Shown: positions 23,486 to 30,524, counted from the first letter of the stretch. The stretch is DNA of 30,659 nt from Actinomycetota bacterium (GCA_016870425.1 VGBQ01000004.1:1-30659); one strand, 5' to 3'. Notes: generated from the sequence alone by a model not told the origin. A program made the numbers and translations.

Positions 23486-24586
23486 TCAAGGAACGTGGAG
23501 AGCATCCCATCCAGGGTCCGAGGCTGCGGGTGAATCCGCGAAGAGGCGGACCGGACCGCGGAAGACTTCGGCCACGGGGCTGCCCTCGGGGCGGAAACAG
23601 GCGTCGCGCAGGGACGGGTGGGCGTCGAGGACCGCGTTGACCGCGATGGGGATGATCGCGCGGGCCACGCTGCGGCCCAGGCAGCGATGGAGCCCCATGC
23701 CGAAGGCCGTCCCGCCGGACCCGGATGCGAGGTCGAGAAGGACCGTGCGTCCCGCCGGGATGTCGATGCCGTCGGCCTGGGTGGCGGCCTCGGCCCGCCG
23801 GGCCAGCATCATGATGGGTGGCAGGCGACCGGCGAGTTCGTCCACGACGTCCACGGGATCGTTGTGCCATCGCGATGACGTCGCGGGATCCTGGGCGATG
23901 GCCATAAGCACGCTGCACGCGAGCGATGAGACCGTCTCCTGCCCGCCGCTGGCCAGTAGGCACACGACGGCGGCGACGTCGTGATCATCGGGCACCTCGG
24001 CGATCAGTGGCGTCAGGGGATGCTCGCGCCGAAGATCGCCAAGCGGGCCGGCTTGGCCGACCTGCTTGGCCTGGCCGCGACGCACGTCGGCGACGGCCTC
24101 GCGCACGCGACCGCTCACATCGAGGATGACCGCGACATGGTGCGGGTCGGGAGGTCCCAGTCTCACCAGTTCGGCCGTGAGGCTCGTGCTGAAGTGACGG
24201 AGGTCGTGGGCGCTCACCGCGGTGTCCAGGCCCAGGTGCGATCGCAGGAACGTGGGCGCGATGAGCGACGTGAAGGACTCGACGAGGTCAACCGTGGGGT
24301 CATCGAGGGGCCGTGCCACGGCCAGGGCTCTCATCTCGCGTTGCATGACGGGAGTGGCGGCGCGCGCCGCGTCGGGGGAGAGCAGCGCGCGAACGGGTAC
24401 GAGGCCGCGACGTCGTGTTTCGTCATCGTGCATCGACGGCATGCGGTCGATGAGGTCATGTACCCGTGGGTCGTCGTGCCAGGTGCCTCGGCCGGCGACC
24501 CGCAGTGCTGGATCGCGCAGCGCCTGGTCGATGGCGGTCGGCGTGCGCAGGACGATCGCGCCCCTGTCGGGCTCGACCGCGTTCAT
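23486..24586 (-). CDS. Cytochrome P450, shortened and lacking a normal ExxR motif
   Basis: A heme-thiolate monooxygenase-like protein of 366 aa, below the usual ~400. The heme loop FGMGLHRCLGRSVARA is canonical, with Cys302 as proximal ligand. The I-helix segment LLASGGQETVSS (about 210-221) is recognisable. The K-helix reads DELAGRLPP, where the Glu is four residues before the Arg, not three, so strict ExxR is absent. The stretch between IPAGRTVLLDLAS and the heme loop is about 20 residues shorter than normal, removing most of the meander that carries the Arg of the ERR triad. The frame is intact. It overlaps the SagB gene by ATGA, so it belongs to the operon. It may oxidise the peptide or be non-catalytic. 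No redox partner is encoded nearby. Confidence 0.87.
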   Translation of the reverse strand: MNAVEPDRGAIVLRTPTAIDQALRDPALRVAGRGTWHDDPRVHDLIDRMPSMHDDETRRRGLVPVRALLSPDAARAATPVMQREMRALAVARPLDDPTVDLVESFTSLIAPTFLRSHLGLDTAVSAHDLRHFSTSLTAELVRLGPPDPHHVAVILDVSGRVREAVADVRRGQAKQVGQAGPLGDLRREHPLTPLIAEVPDDHDVAAVVCLLASGGQETVSSLACSVLMAIAQDPATSSRWHNDPVDVVDELAGRLPPIMMLARRAEAATQADGIDIPAGRTVLLDLASGSGGTAFGMGLHRCLGRSVARAIIPIAVNAVLDAHPSLRDACFRPEGSPVAEVFRGPVRLFADSPAASDPGWDALHVP

Positions 24587-25920
24587 CGCGCTCCGGTGAG
24601 CATGACCTCAGCCACGCTCACAAGTTCGGCCTCCGTGACGCGCGCTAGGGCCGCACTGTCTCCGTTGCCGAGTCCGCAGATGCCGATGCCGAGTGCGGCC
24701 GCGACGAGATACGCGTGTCCGTAGAGCACTCCCGCGTCGAGGAGGGCCAATCGGTAGGCCATCCCCTCGTACTTCCAGGAGTTGCGCCCCATTCGCAGGG
24801 CGTAGGTGACCAGCACCTGGATCTCCCCGACACCGCCCGTTGAGACCATGGCGTCGGCGAACAACGCCTCGACATGGTCGAGATCACCGGCGAGCCGGCA
24901 CAGTACGACGCGCTCCGCGTCGAGCCACCACACGCCGGCCGGCAGGTCGCCCACGCCGCGGGTAGTGAGGATGAGGTCGATCTCATAACTCGCCCCGCCT
25001 CCGGGATACAGCCGCCGCGACTGCGGGTATTCCACGTCGTGAGACATGTGCCGGGTCGAAGTCACCCGGTGAGCCACGCAGAAATCCGCGAGTTGCCCGA
25101 GGGTCATGGGGGAGGGGGACTGGCGGGTCGAGGCGCGGGCATGCATCGCCTCGGCGACGGACATCCCGAGCACCTCCTCCTCCGGAGAGGCATAGGCCGC
25201 GATGTCGAACTCCAGGTCGTGGGCGGGCACGTCGCTCACGGGCAGCGGTGGCATACGATCGCGGAGCGGGTACGTGGCACCGACGACATAGGGATTGCCA
25301 CCCCGCCGCGTCCGCCAGTGGAAGTAGCGATCGTGTGGCTCCCACACGTCGATCGACCTGTCGGGCCGGTCCGTCGACTCGGCATGGACGAGGATGCCGG
25401 CCTCTCGCAGGAGCGCTCGCGGCATCGACATGACCCTCGCCGATGAGTCGGCGTGCACCACCGCCTGCATGACGTTGTCGTCTACATCGGCGACCGCCCG
25501 ACCCTGAGGCGACTCGAGGCGCCAGCGGTCCGCCTGCCGCGTGACGATGACGCCGGTGCCCAGGACAAGAGCATCGTCGCCGGGGTCCGGCACACCGGAG
25601 TACGCGCCTGAATCCCCGGGATGACGAAGCAGGCGCACGAGGGTTCCATCAGGGCCGGCAATCGAGGGGGACAGCCGACCGGAGTGGGTCAGCACGTCGA
25701 ACAGGTGCAGCCACTCGGCCATGGCGGCGGCTCCGCGCGCCAGGAACCAGTCCTCACCCTCGTCGGCGGTCATCCCGGCGTCCCAGGCTGCGAGCAGTGC
25801 CTCAGCCGCCGCGGGGTCATCAAGGTGCAGGAGGACCGTGCCCGCATCGTGGGTCAGGATCGTGGATCCCTCCGCGACGAACGGTGGTTGCGGCCGCCAG
25901 CGCAGGACCTGCTCGCTCAC
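24583..25920 (-). CDS. SagB/ThcOx-family FMN azoline dehydrogenase
   Basis: Predicted to oxidise azolines made by the YcaO enzyme to thiazoles/oxazoles, using FMN in the cytoplasm. Of 445 aa, the nitroreductase-like SagB domain covers about 215-440. Visible are the start MSVAEAMHARASTRQSP, the mid segment GGGASYEIDLIL, and SWKYEGMAYRLALLDAGV, whose Lys-Tyr pair corresponds to the catalytic motif described for BcerB-type enzymes. The LVAAALGIGICGLG segment lies at the C-terminus. The N-terminal ~200 residues (FVAEGSTILTHDAGTVLLHL onward) are a less conserved accessory region, possibly winged-helix. The GTG overlaps the cyclodehydratase stop (GTGA), indicating coupled synthesis. Confidence 0.9.
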   Translation of the reverse strand: MSEQVLRWRPQPPFVAEGSTILTHDAGTVLLHLDDPAAAEALLAAWDAGMTADEGEDWFLARGAAAMAEWLHLFDVLTHSGRLSPSIAGPDGTLVRLLRHPGDSGAYSGVPDPGDDALVLGTGVIVTRQADRWRLESPQGRAVADVDDNVMQAVVHADSSARVMSMPRALLREAGILVHAESTDRPDRSIDVWEPHDRYFHWRTRRGGNPYVVGATYPLRDRMPPLPVSDVPAHDLEFDIAAYASPEEEVLGMSVAEAMHARASTRQSPSPMTLGQLADFCVAHRVTSTRHMSHDVEYPQSRRLYPGGGASYEIDLILTTRGVGDLPAGVWWLDAERVVLCRLAGDLDHVEALFADAMVSTGGVGEIQVLVTYALRMGRNSWKYEGMAYRLALLDAGVLYGHAYLVAAALGIGICGLGNGDSAALARVTEAELVSVAEVMLTGAR

Positions 25921-28232
25921 AGGAACATCACCCGCGGGTTGAGTTCCTCCTCGGACGTGGGCGTCTGCAGCCAGCCGAGGTTCACCGGCACGTCGTACAG
26001 GCGCCCGGGCGCGTAGCGCGCCCAGAAGTGACGCAGACCGGGGACGATGACCTTGACGGTCGGGAAGCCGATGTCTGGGCGCGTCTGGTCGAGCACCAGG
26101 ACCTCATGGCCGCGCGCCTCGAATGCCGATTGCACGACGCGAACAGCGGCGGCCATGTCGTGGACTCGGCGGGCATCGGGTGACAACGGGGCTCGCGGTG
26201 CCCGGGGGTCCGGCACGAGGTAGGGGTCCGATGCTCGAGTGGCGGTGAGCCACCATTCCTGGGATTCACGATCCTCGTAGGTGTACGAGCCCGACCCGTC
26301 TTCGCGGTGACCCGCTACGCCGGGGTAGAACTGCGTGACCTCCGAGATCGCCCGCATGACGGCGATCGCCGGATCGAGATGGGCGCCGAAGCCTATGAGG
26401 ATGTCTTCGCTCACGCCGCTCTCGCGCGCGGAAACGGCGGCGACGACGGGAATGCCGAGGTCGTGGGTGAGGTCGAGCAAGGCGATGGGCCGGCCGAGCC
26501 GGCGGTAGGTCGCAAGAGTCTCGTGGATCCGGGGATCATCCATGCCCGACACATCGAACTCCGGACGTGAGAGGCGGTTGTACCACCACACGGCCACAGC
26601 ATCGCGCTCAACGAGCTCGAGGGCACCCTGCAGGACGGCCTCCTCCCGGGTGTTGCCGGCGGCGGCCCCGTTGGAGCAGGCGATGAAAAGCAATCGGCCG
26701 GACGGGCGGGGCACGGAGTAGTACAGCATTCCGGTCGGCACCCAGCGGACCTCGTCGCGCGTGAGCGACCACACTGGCGAGAAGTCGCACGCGAAACCCG
26801 GATCGAAGGGTTCGGGAACGACGGCGAACTTGCGGTCCCGAGCGTTCCACTCGTCGCGGTGGAGATACTGCCGCTCGGACCACAGCATGATGTCGTTGGG
26901 GTGTATGCCCGACGCACCGAGCGAATCGAGAGTCGTCGCCCTGCGCCGCTCCTCTCCCGTGTAGAGCCCCTGGTAGCGCTCCAGCGCCTCGCCGAGCGCG
27001 CTCACCTTGGCCTGGTCCTCGGTCATGCCCTTGCCGGAACTCTTCGTGCGCAGGCCCGCCCGCAGGTACTTCAGTTCGGCGCCTCGCATGGCGAAGTTGT
27101 GCCCGGCCGCGTAGACGTGAAGGGAAGGCTCACCGTCGACGGGGATGGGGGTGAGGGCGGTGACCGCACCGGTAATGACGCTGATGTGCTCCGCATAACG
27201 ATCCAGCGTGACGCGCGGCTCCACCGCGCGGAATCCCGACTCGTTGGCGGAGCCGTGGGCTCCGGGGGCTAGCGACACCGGGGGATGGGGCGCATCGTGC
27301 GGCTCGGGGTTGCCGCACTCGGGGCACTGGGGCCGGCGCACCACGGGATGCGACTCGTGCTCCCAGGTTGCCGTGTCGAAGGTGTGGAGGATCGCGGGTG
27401 CCGGCTCGGGGCGCAGGGCGGCGCGCAGGGCCTCCGTGGCCACCAGTCCTCCTCCAAGGATCCGGATCGTGGCGGGCCCCGCGGCCTGGGGTCGTATGGG
27501 CGCATCGCCCACGTGGGTGCGCAGGCGCAGGTACTCCTCGACATCGCGGTTGCCGCGGATCCGGTGGGCCATGCAATGCCAGCAGGCGGTTGTGCCCGGG
27601 GTGAAGACCGGACCGACCCAGGCGTTGGCGCCCGTCGTGCGTGCCAGCAGCCATGGCCGCCCGGCGGCGCGGCGACGCCGATCGATCTCGGCCAGTTCCG
27701 GGTCGAGATAGTCCGACACGATGACGACCAGCAGCTCGATATGGGGGTCGGCGGCTGCGTCCGCGATATCCGCGTCGAAGAGGTGTACTGATAACTCTGT
27801 GTCCGCCAGTGCTCGGGCCACCTCGCGAGCATCCTCCGCGCCGGTTCCGATGCCGCCCACGCCGATCGTGGCGTTCACGCGCGAGCTCATCGGCATCTGC
27901 AAGCCCCAGTCGCGGGCGAGTACGTCGACGCGAGCCTGCTCCACGCTCTCGGCGGGTCCCTTGTCGACGAGGTAGCCCTTGCCGAGGTAGTCGTCGATGA
28001 CGAAGTACACGGTGGCGAGGTCGATCTGGGGGGACGCGTCGGCAATGGCATCGGCAACATCGTCGGCATCGCGCTCACCGTCGACGGCTGCCGCGATAGC
28101 GAGAGCCTCCGGCTGATCAAGGACAACCGTTGCATGCTCAGCCAGCAGATAGACGGCCTCCCCGGGAATGCGGACCACCTGGAACTCCGGTGACCAGCGA
28201 AGAGGCGATTGCGCCAGGGCGTCGGGCGCCAC
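25917..28232 (-). CDS. Fused RRE / E1-like / YcaO azole cyclodehydratase
   Basis: Installs thiazoline/oxazoline rings at Cys/Ser of the precursor using ATP. The 771-aa protein contains three parts. The first is a peptide-binding RRE of PqqD type (about 10-92, VVRIPGEAVYLLAEHATVVL to YLGKGYLVDKG). The second is an E1/ThiF-like domain (about 115-335) with a CWHC and CPEC pair (Cys217, 220, 303, 306) likely holding zinc. The third is a YcaO domain (about 340-771) that opens TLDRYAEHISVITGAVTAL and ends NPRVMFL. This C-D fusion layout is typical of NHLP-type azole clusters. The start is the GTG two nt after the stop of the core-less NHLP gene; the frame is open further upstream but would overlap it and reads unconserved Arg-rich sequence. 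Confidence 0.93.
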   Translation of the reverse strand: MAPDALAQSPLRWSPEFQVVRIPGEAVYLLAEHATVVLDQPEALAIAAAVDGERDADDVADAIADASPQIDLATVYFVIDDYLGKGYLVDKGPAESVEQARVDVLARDWGLQMPMSSRVNATIGVGGIGTGAEDAREVARALADTELSVHLFDADIADAAADPHIELLVVIVSDYLDPELAEIDRRRRAAGRPWLLARTTGANAWVGPVFTPGTTACWHCMAHRIRGNRDVEEYLRLRTHVGDAPIRPQAAGPATIRILGGGLVATEALRAALRPEPAPAILHTFDTATWEHESHPVVRRPQCPECGNPEPHDAPHPPVSLAPGAHGSANESGFRAVEPRVTLDRYAEHISVITGAVTALTPIPVDGEPSLHVYAAGHNFAMRGAELKYLRAGLRTKSSGKGMTEDQAKVSALGEALERYQGLYTGEERRRATTLDSLGASGIHPNDIMLWSERQYLHRDEWNARDRKFAVVPEPFDPGFACDFSPVWSLTRDEVRWVPTGMLYYSVPRPSGRLLFIACSNGAAAGNTREEAVLQGALELVERDAVAVWWYNRLSRPEFDVSGMDDPRIHETLATYRRLGRPIALLDLTHDLGIPVVAAVSARESGVSEDILIGFGAHLDPAIAVMRAISEVTQFYPGVAGHREDGSGSYTYEDRESQEWWLTATRASDPYLVPDPRAPRAPLSPDARRVHDMAAAVRVVQSAFEARGHEVLVLDQTRPDIGFPTVKVIVPGLRHFWARYAPGRLYDVPVNLGWLQTPTSEEELNPRVMFL

Positions 28233-28234
28233 CG

Positions 28235-28507
28235 CTAGGACTCCGGTGAAAGCAGCCGCCCGAGCGCCGCGGCCGCGGACTCCTCGTCCCACTCCGCATC
28301 GGGGCCGGGCAGCGGGAGTTCGACCAGGTCGTCGGGCACCACCCGGATCACGGTGCCGGCGGGGACGTCGACGCCGAGTTCGGCGAGGGCGGCGCGGGGA
28401 TCGGCGAGCAGGCGATCTCGGTAGGAGTCGTCCTTCCACGAGCGGGCGATGGCCTTGGCCAGCCCTCGCTGAAGGGCGCGGTCCGTCGCCGGGTCACCGG
28501 TCGTCAT
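28235..28507 (-). CDS. Core-less NHLP-like protein (nitrile hydratase leader homologue)
   Basis: A 90-aa protein with the NHLP leader pattern: ALQRGLAKAIARSWKDDSYRDRLLADPRAALAELGVDVPAGTVIRVVPDD. This matches the nitrile-hydratase-alpha-like leaders of TIGR03793 type. The C-terminal part (EWDEESAAAALGRLLSPES) resembles the end of such leaders but has no Gly-Gly and no Ser/Thr/Cys-rich core, and there is no Cys in the whole protein. It is therefore unlikely to be a substrate itself and may be an accessory or regulatory leader mimic. GAGGAGGG precedes the ATG. It lies between the precursor, after a stem-loop, and the cyclodehydratase (2-nt gap). Confidence 0.8.
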   Translation of the reverse strand: MTTGDPATDRALQRGLAKAIARSWKDDSYRDRLLADPRAALAELGVDVPAGTVIRVVPDDLVELPLPGPDAEWDEESAAAALGRLLSPES

Positions 28508-28587
28508 GACCCTCCTCTGAATGGTTATGCGTCGTGGTCATTGTGCGTCGCGAACGCCGTTGCGCGCGCGGATTCAGTGCTCCTACA

Positions 28588-28628
28588 CGCTGCTGCGGCG
28601 GCACCCCGAGGGTGCCGCCGCAGCAGCG
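28588..28628 (-). terminator. 19-bp stem-loop between precursor and modification genes
   Basis: CGCTGCTGCGGCGGCACCC pairs perfectly with 28610-28628 around a CGA loop. It lies 16 nt after the precursor stop and 81 nt before the next ATG, with no T-run. It is best read as a partial terminator or mRNA-stabilising hairpin giving more precursor than enzyme transcript, as known after other RiPP precursor genes. Confidence 0.7.
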
Positions 28629-28643
28629 ACAGGTCTATGCGAC

Positions 28644-29033
28644 CTAGCAGGCGCTCCCGGACGACGCGGCGCTGCAGCACGGGCATGAGGCCGACGACGC
28701 GGAGGATGCCGAACTCGAGGAGCCTCCGCCGGCGACCGCGGCGAGCGACTCGTCGGAGATGCTGGGCAGCCGGGAGGGGAGTGGCATGGTGATCACCGTG
28801 GATCCCTCTTCCTCGTCGGCGCCGTGCTCGACGACCTTCACCTTGGTGCCCTCGGGGATCGGGATCCCTGCCTCGCGAAGGTACTTCTCGGGGTTGGCGA
28901 CGTAGGCAGCCTTGAAGGCCGGGTCCTCCCACGCCTTGCGGACGATGGAGCGGTAGGCCGAGGCGTAATCGTCTGCCTTGTCGGCCGGGATCTTGGGTAC
29001 TGCGCCGTGCGGGTGGTCACTAACAACAGCCAC
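28644..29033 (-). CDS. NHLP-type RiPP precursor peptide with Ser/Cys-rich core
   Basis: Substrate peptide of the cluster, 129 aa. Residues about 24-88 form a nitrile-hydratase-like leader: AYRSIVRKAWEDPAFKAAYV, PEKYLREAGIPIPEGTKVKVVE, then VITMPLP. Next come SISDESLAAVAGG (Gly-Gly at 102-103) and a 26-residue core (104-129). The core has 13 Ser, 4 Cys (117, 119, 120, 129), 6 Ala, 2 Gly and 1 Pro, with no Thr, charged or aromatic residues. It begins GSSSSASSASSAS and contains CPCC. I chose the GTG at 29033 because GAGGAGG lies 5 nt upstream; an ATG at 29072 would add 13 residues without such a site. It is the first gene of the operon and is followed by a strong hairpin. Confidence 0.9.
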   Translation of the reverse strand: MAVVSDHPHGAVPKIPADKADDYASAYRSIVRKAWEDPAFKAAYVANPEKYLREAGIPIPEGTKVKVVEHGADEEEGSTVITMPLPSRLPSISDESLAAVAGGGSSSSASSASSASCPCCSAASSGSAC

Positions 29034-29038
29034 GGGGG

Positions 29039-29045
29039 CCTCCTC
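29039..29045 (-). promoter_or_regulatory. Strong ribosome binding site of the precursor gene
   Basis: GAGGAGG on the minus strand, 5 nt before the GTG at 29033. It fixes the start codon and fits the high expression expected for a precursor peptide. Confidence 0.8.
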
Positions 29046-29130
29046 ATTGAGACGATAGGGAAGTGCTCGCATAGCGCACTCTGCACCGTCGGCCAGCCCC
29101 GGGCAAGGGGAATGGAAAAACAGGAGGTGA

Positions 29131-29172
29131 ATTCGGGGGGACCTCCCGAGGGGGAGTCGCCCCTGACGCATG
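29131..29172 (-). terminator. Right copy of the flanking repeat; imperfect stem-loop
   Basis: Positions 29143-29172 match 15187-15216 at 27 of 30 bases. With 29134-29146 the copy can form an imperfect stem (GGGGGGACCTCCC against GGGGAGTCGCCCC). On the minus strand it lies 39 nt past the toxin stop, so it can act as that operon's terminator, about 110 nt before the precursor start. The precursor promoter should lie between it and 29045; TATCGT (about 29052-29057, minus) is a weak -10 candidate. Confidence 0.55.
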
Positions 29173-29210
29173 CGTGTCCGAGCACGATCGGCCGGACCCC
29201 GAGCTGTCGG

Positions 29211-29600
29211 TCAACGATGACTGGCGCGTTGGTCTATCCAGACCGTGATGTCAGGCACGTCGATGTCTCCTCGTGCGATTTGCAGGACGAAGTCCTCAGC
29301 GTCGTCAACGGTGTAGGTAAGCCGCACTCCGTTCATCAGGAGAAATACCTTCATCCCCGACCACGCGAGCCGCTTGTTGCCATCGACCAACGCGTGGTTG
29401 CGGGCCAGTGAGTGGATGAGCGCGGCTGCCTGCTCGCTCAGACCGGGGTATGCCAGGTCTCCGAAGACCGTCGTCTGGGGTCGCGCACACGCCGACTCCA
29501 GCAGCCCCATGTCTCGAACGCCGACCTCGGGGAGCACGCCGTTGGCAGTCTCCAGGATGTCCTCAAGCGTGAGGAAATCTGTCGGGCCGCGAGAGGTCAC
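29211..29600 (-). CDS. Doc-type (Fic fold) death-on-curing toxin
   Basis: A 129-aa toxin of the Fic/Doc superfamily. The active-site loop reads HALVDGNKRLAW, matching the Doc form HxFx(D/N)GNKR with Leu in place of Phe. The N-terminal part (FLTLEDILETANGVLPEVGVRDMGLLESACARPQ) and YPGLSEQAAALIHSLARN are also characteristic. Doc proteins phosphorylate elongation factor Tu and stop translation; whether this one does is inferred from family. The GTG start lies 2 nt after the stop of the antitoxin gene, so translation is coupled. The gene is adjacent to the right border of the RiPP cluster. Confidence 0.9.
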   Translation of the reverse strand: MTSRGPTDFLTLEDILETANGVLPEVGVRDMGLLESACARPQTTVFGDLAYPGLSEQAAALIHSLARNHALVDGNKRLAWSGMKVFLLMNGVRLTYTVDDAEDFVLQIARGDIDVPDITVWIDQRASHR

Positions 29601-29602
29601 GA

Positions 29603-29800
29603 CTATCGGCTGAGGCGATCGAGGAGTTCTGCGTCCTCGCGGGCAACCGATGAAATGGCGTCAGCCAGCCGTGCTGCGCGATTCGACAGGTAGGCATCGA
29701 TAGCCGACCGGACGACCTCCTGCATCGAGCGGTTCTCCAACTCGGCTCGCTCGCGAAGGGCCTGTGTCTCGCTGTCGGTGAGCCGCAAAGTCATCGCCAT
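29603..29800 (-). CDS. Ribbon-helix-helix antitoxin
   Basis: A 65-aa protein with an N-terminal ribbon-helix-helix pattern (MTLRLTDSETQALRERAELENRSMQEVVRSAIDAYL) followed by a short acidic, toxin-binding-like tail (REDAELLDRL). The partner of Doc in phage P1 is Phd, so this RHH pairing is a different antitoxin class. The ATG at 29800 is chosen because TATCAT lies 6 nt upstream, giving a leaderless mRNA; ATG 29794 is an alternative. It likely represses its own operon at the palindrome 29808-29826. Confidence 0.85.
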   Translation of the reverse strand: MAMTLRLTDSETQALRERAELENRSMQEVVRSAIDAYLSNRAARLADAISSVAREDAELLDRLSR

Positions 29801-29806
29801 GGGTTG

Positions 29807-29812
29807 ATGATA
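29807..29812 (-). promoter_or_regulatory. -10 box of the antitoxin-toxin operon
   Basis: TATCAT on the minus strand, 6 nt before the ATG at 29800. It overlaps the palindrome at 29808-29826. Confidence 0.6.
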
Positions 29813-29826
29813 CCACCCTGGTATCA
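29808..29826. promoter_or_regulatory. Palindromic operator of the toxin-antitoxin operon
   Basis: TGATACC-ACCCT-GGTATCA is a perfect 7-bp inverted repeat with a 5-nt spacer. It covers the -10 box, as expected for autorepression by a ribbon-helix-helix antitoxin. Confidence 0.65.
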
Positions 29827-29858
29827 CCTGACCCCTCGGCGATCAGCCGCACTCTCGC

Positions 29859-29864
29859 TAGCCT
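29859..29864 (+). promoter_or_regulatory. Candidate -10 box of the DUF2461 gene, leaderless start
   Basis: TAGCCT lies exactly 6 nt before the ATG at 29871, with no Shine-Dalgarno sequence. Confidence 0.5.
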
Positions 29865-29870
29865 CCCGGC

Positions 29871-30524
29871 ATGGCGTTCACCGGCTTTCCGGCGGAGGGC
29901 TTTGCTTTCTACGAGCAGCTGGTCGCGCACAACACCAAGGCGTGGTGGGCAAAGCACAGGTCGACGTACGACGAGTCCATCAAGGCACCCATGACCGCGC
30001 TGCTCGCCGAACTCGAGGCGGAGTTCGGCGAGGGGAAGGTCTACCGGCCCTATCGCGACACGCGCTTCAGCAAGGACAAGACGCCGCTCAAGGACCATCA
30101 GGGCGCGGTGGTGATGATCGAGGACGCGATCGGCTACTACGTGCAGGTGGCGGCCAGCGGGCTCATGGTCGGCGGCGGCCTCTATGCCCCCGCGCCGACG
30201 CAGCTTGCGCGCCTGCGCGCCGCGATCGCCTCGCCCGCTGGCGTGACGCTGGAGTCGGAGCTCGCGCGCCTACGACGGGGGCGCTGGGAGGTCGACGGGT
30301 CGCCGCTCAAGACCAGGCCCAAGGGCTACGCCGCGGACGCGCCGCGACTGGATCTGCTGCGCATGACGCGCGTGGTCGCGCTCAAGACCTACGACGACCC
30401 CAAGACCTTGGAGTCGCGCAAGGCGCTGGACGTCGTACGCCGTGATTGGCGTGCGATCACGCCCATGATGGAGTGGCTGGCCGATCATGCGGGCCCCGAA
30501 GGGGATCCGGGCCGCGAACCTTAG
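29871..30524 (+). CDS. DUF2461 family protein
   Basis: A 217-aa protein of the DUF2461 (TIGR02453) family, widespread in bacteria and of unknown function. It covers the whole domain: FTGFPAEGFAFYEQLVAHNTKAWWAKHRSTYDESIKAP at the N-terminus, YRPYRDTRFSKDKTPLKDHQG, the Gly-rich GLMVGGGLYAPAP segment, and RPKGYAADAPRLDLLRMTRVVALKTY towards the C-terminus. It is cytoplasmic, with no signal peptide or membrane helix. It is divergent from the toxin-antitoxin operon. Its stop overlaps that of the next, minus-strand gene. No functional link to the neighbours is apparent. Confidence 0.92.
   Translation: MAFTGFPAEGFAFYEQLVAHNTKAWWAKHRSTYDESIKAPMTALLAELEAEFGEGKVYRPYRDTRFSKDKTPLKDHQGAVVMIEDAIGYYVQVAASGLMVGGGLYAPAPTQLARLRAAIASPAGVTLESELARLRRGRWEVDGSPLKTRPKGYAADAPRLDLLRMTRVVALKTYDDPKTLESRKALDVVRRDWRAITPMMEWLADHAGPEGDPGREP

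Larger units (their letters stand above)
15187..29172. other. Candidate genomic islet: complete NHLP RiPP cluster between direct repeats
   Basis: The interval bounded by the two 30-bp repeats contains exactly the HAD gene, the LanM-type dehydratase and the eight-gene RiPP operon, with no unrelated gene. A toxin-antitoxin pair borders it on the right. No integrase, transposase or resolvase is present inside, so the mechanism of arrival is not visible. The islet reading is inference. Confidence 0.4.

Noticed and set aside
28235..28507. Second RiPP precursor with its own core
   Set aside because: No Gly-Gly and no Ser/Thr/Cys-rich tail; kept as a core-less homologue.
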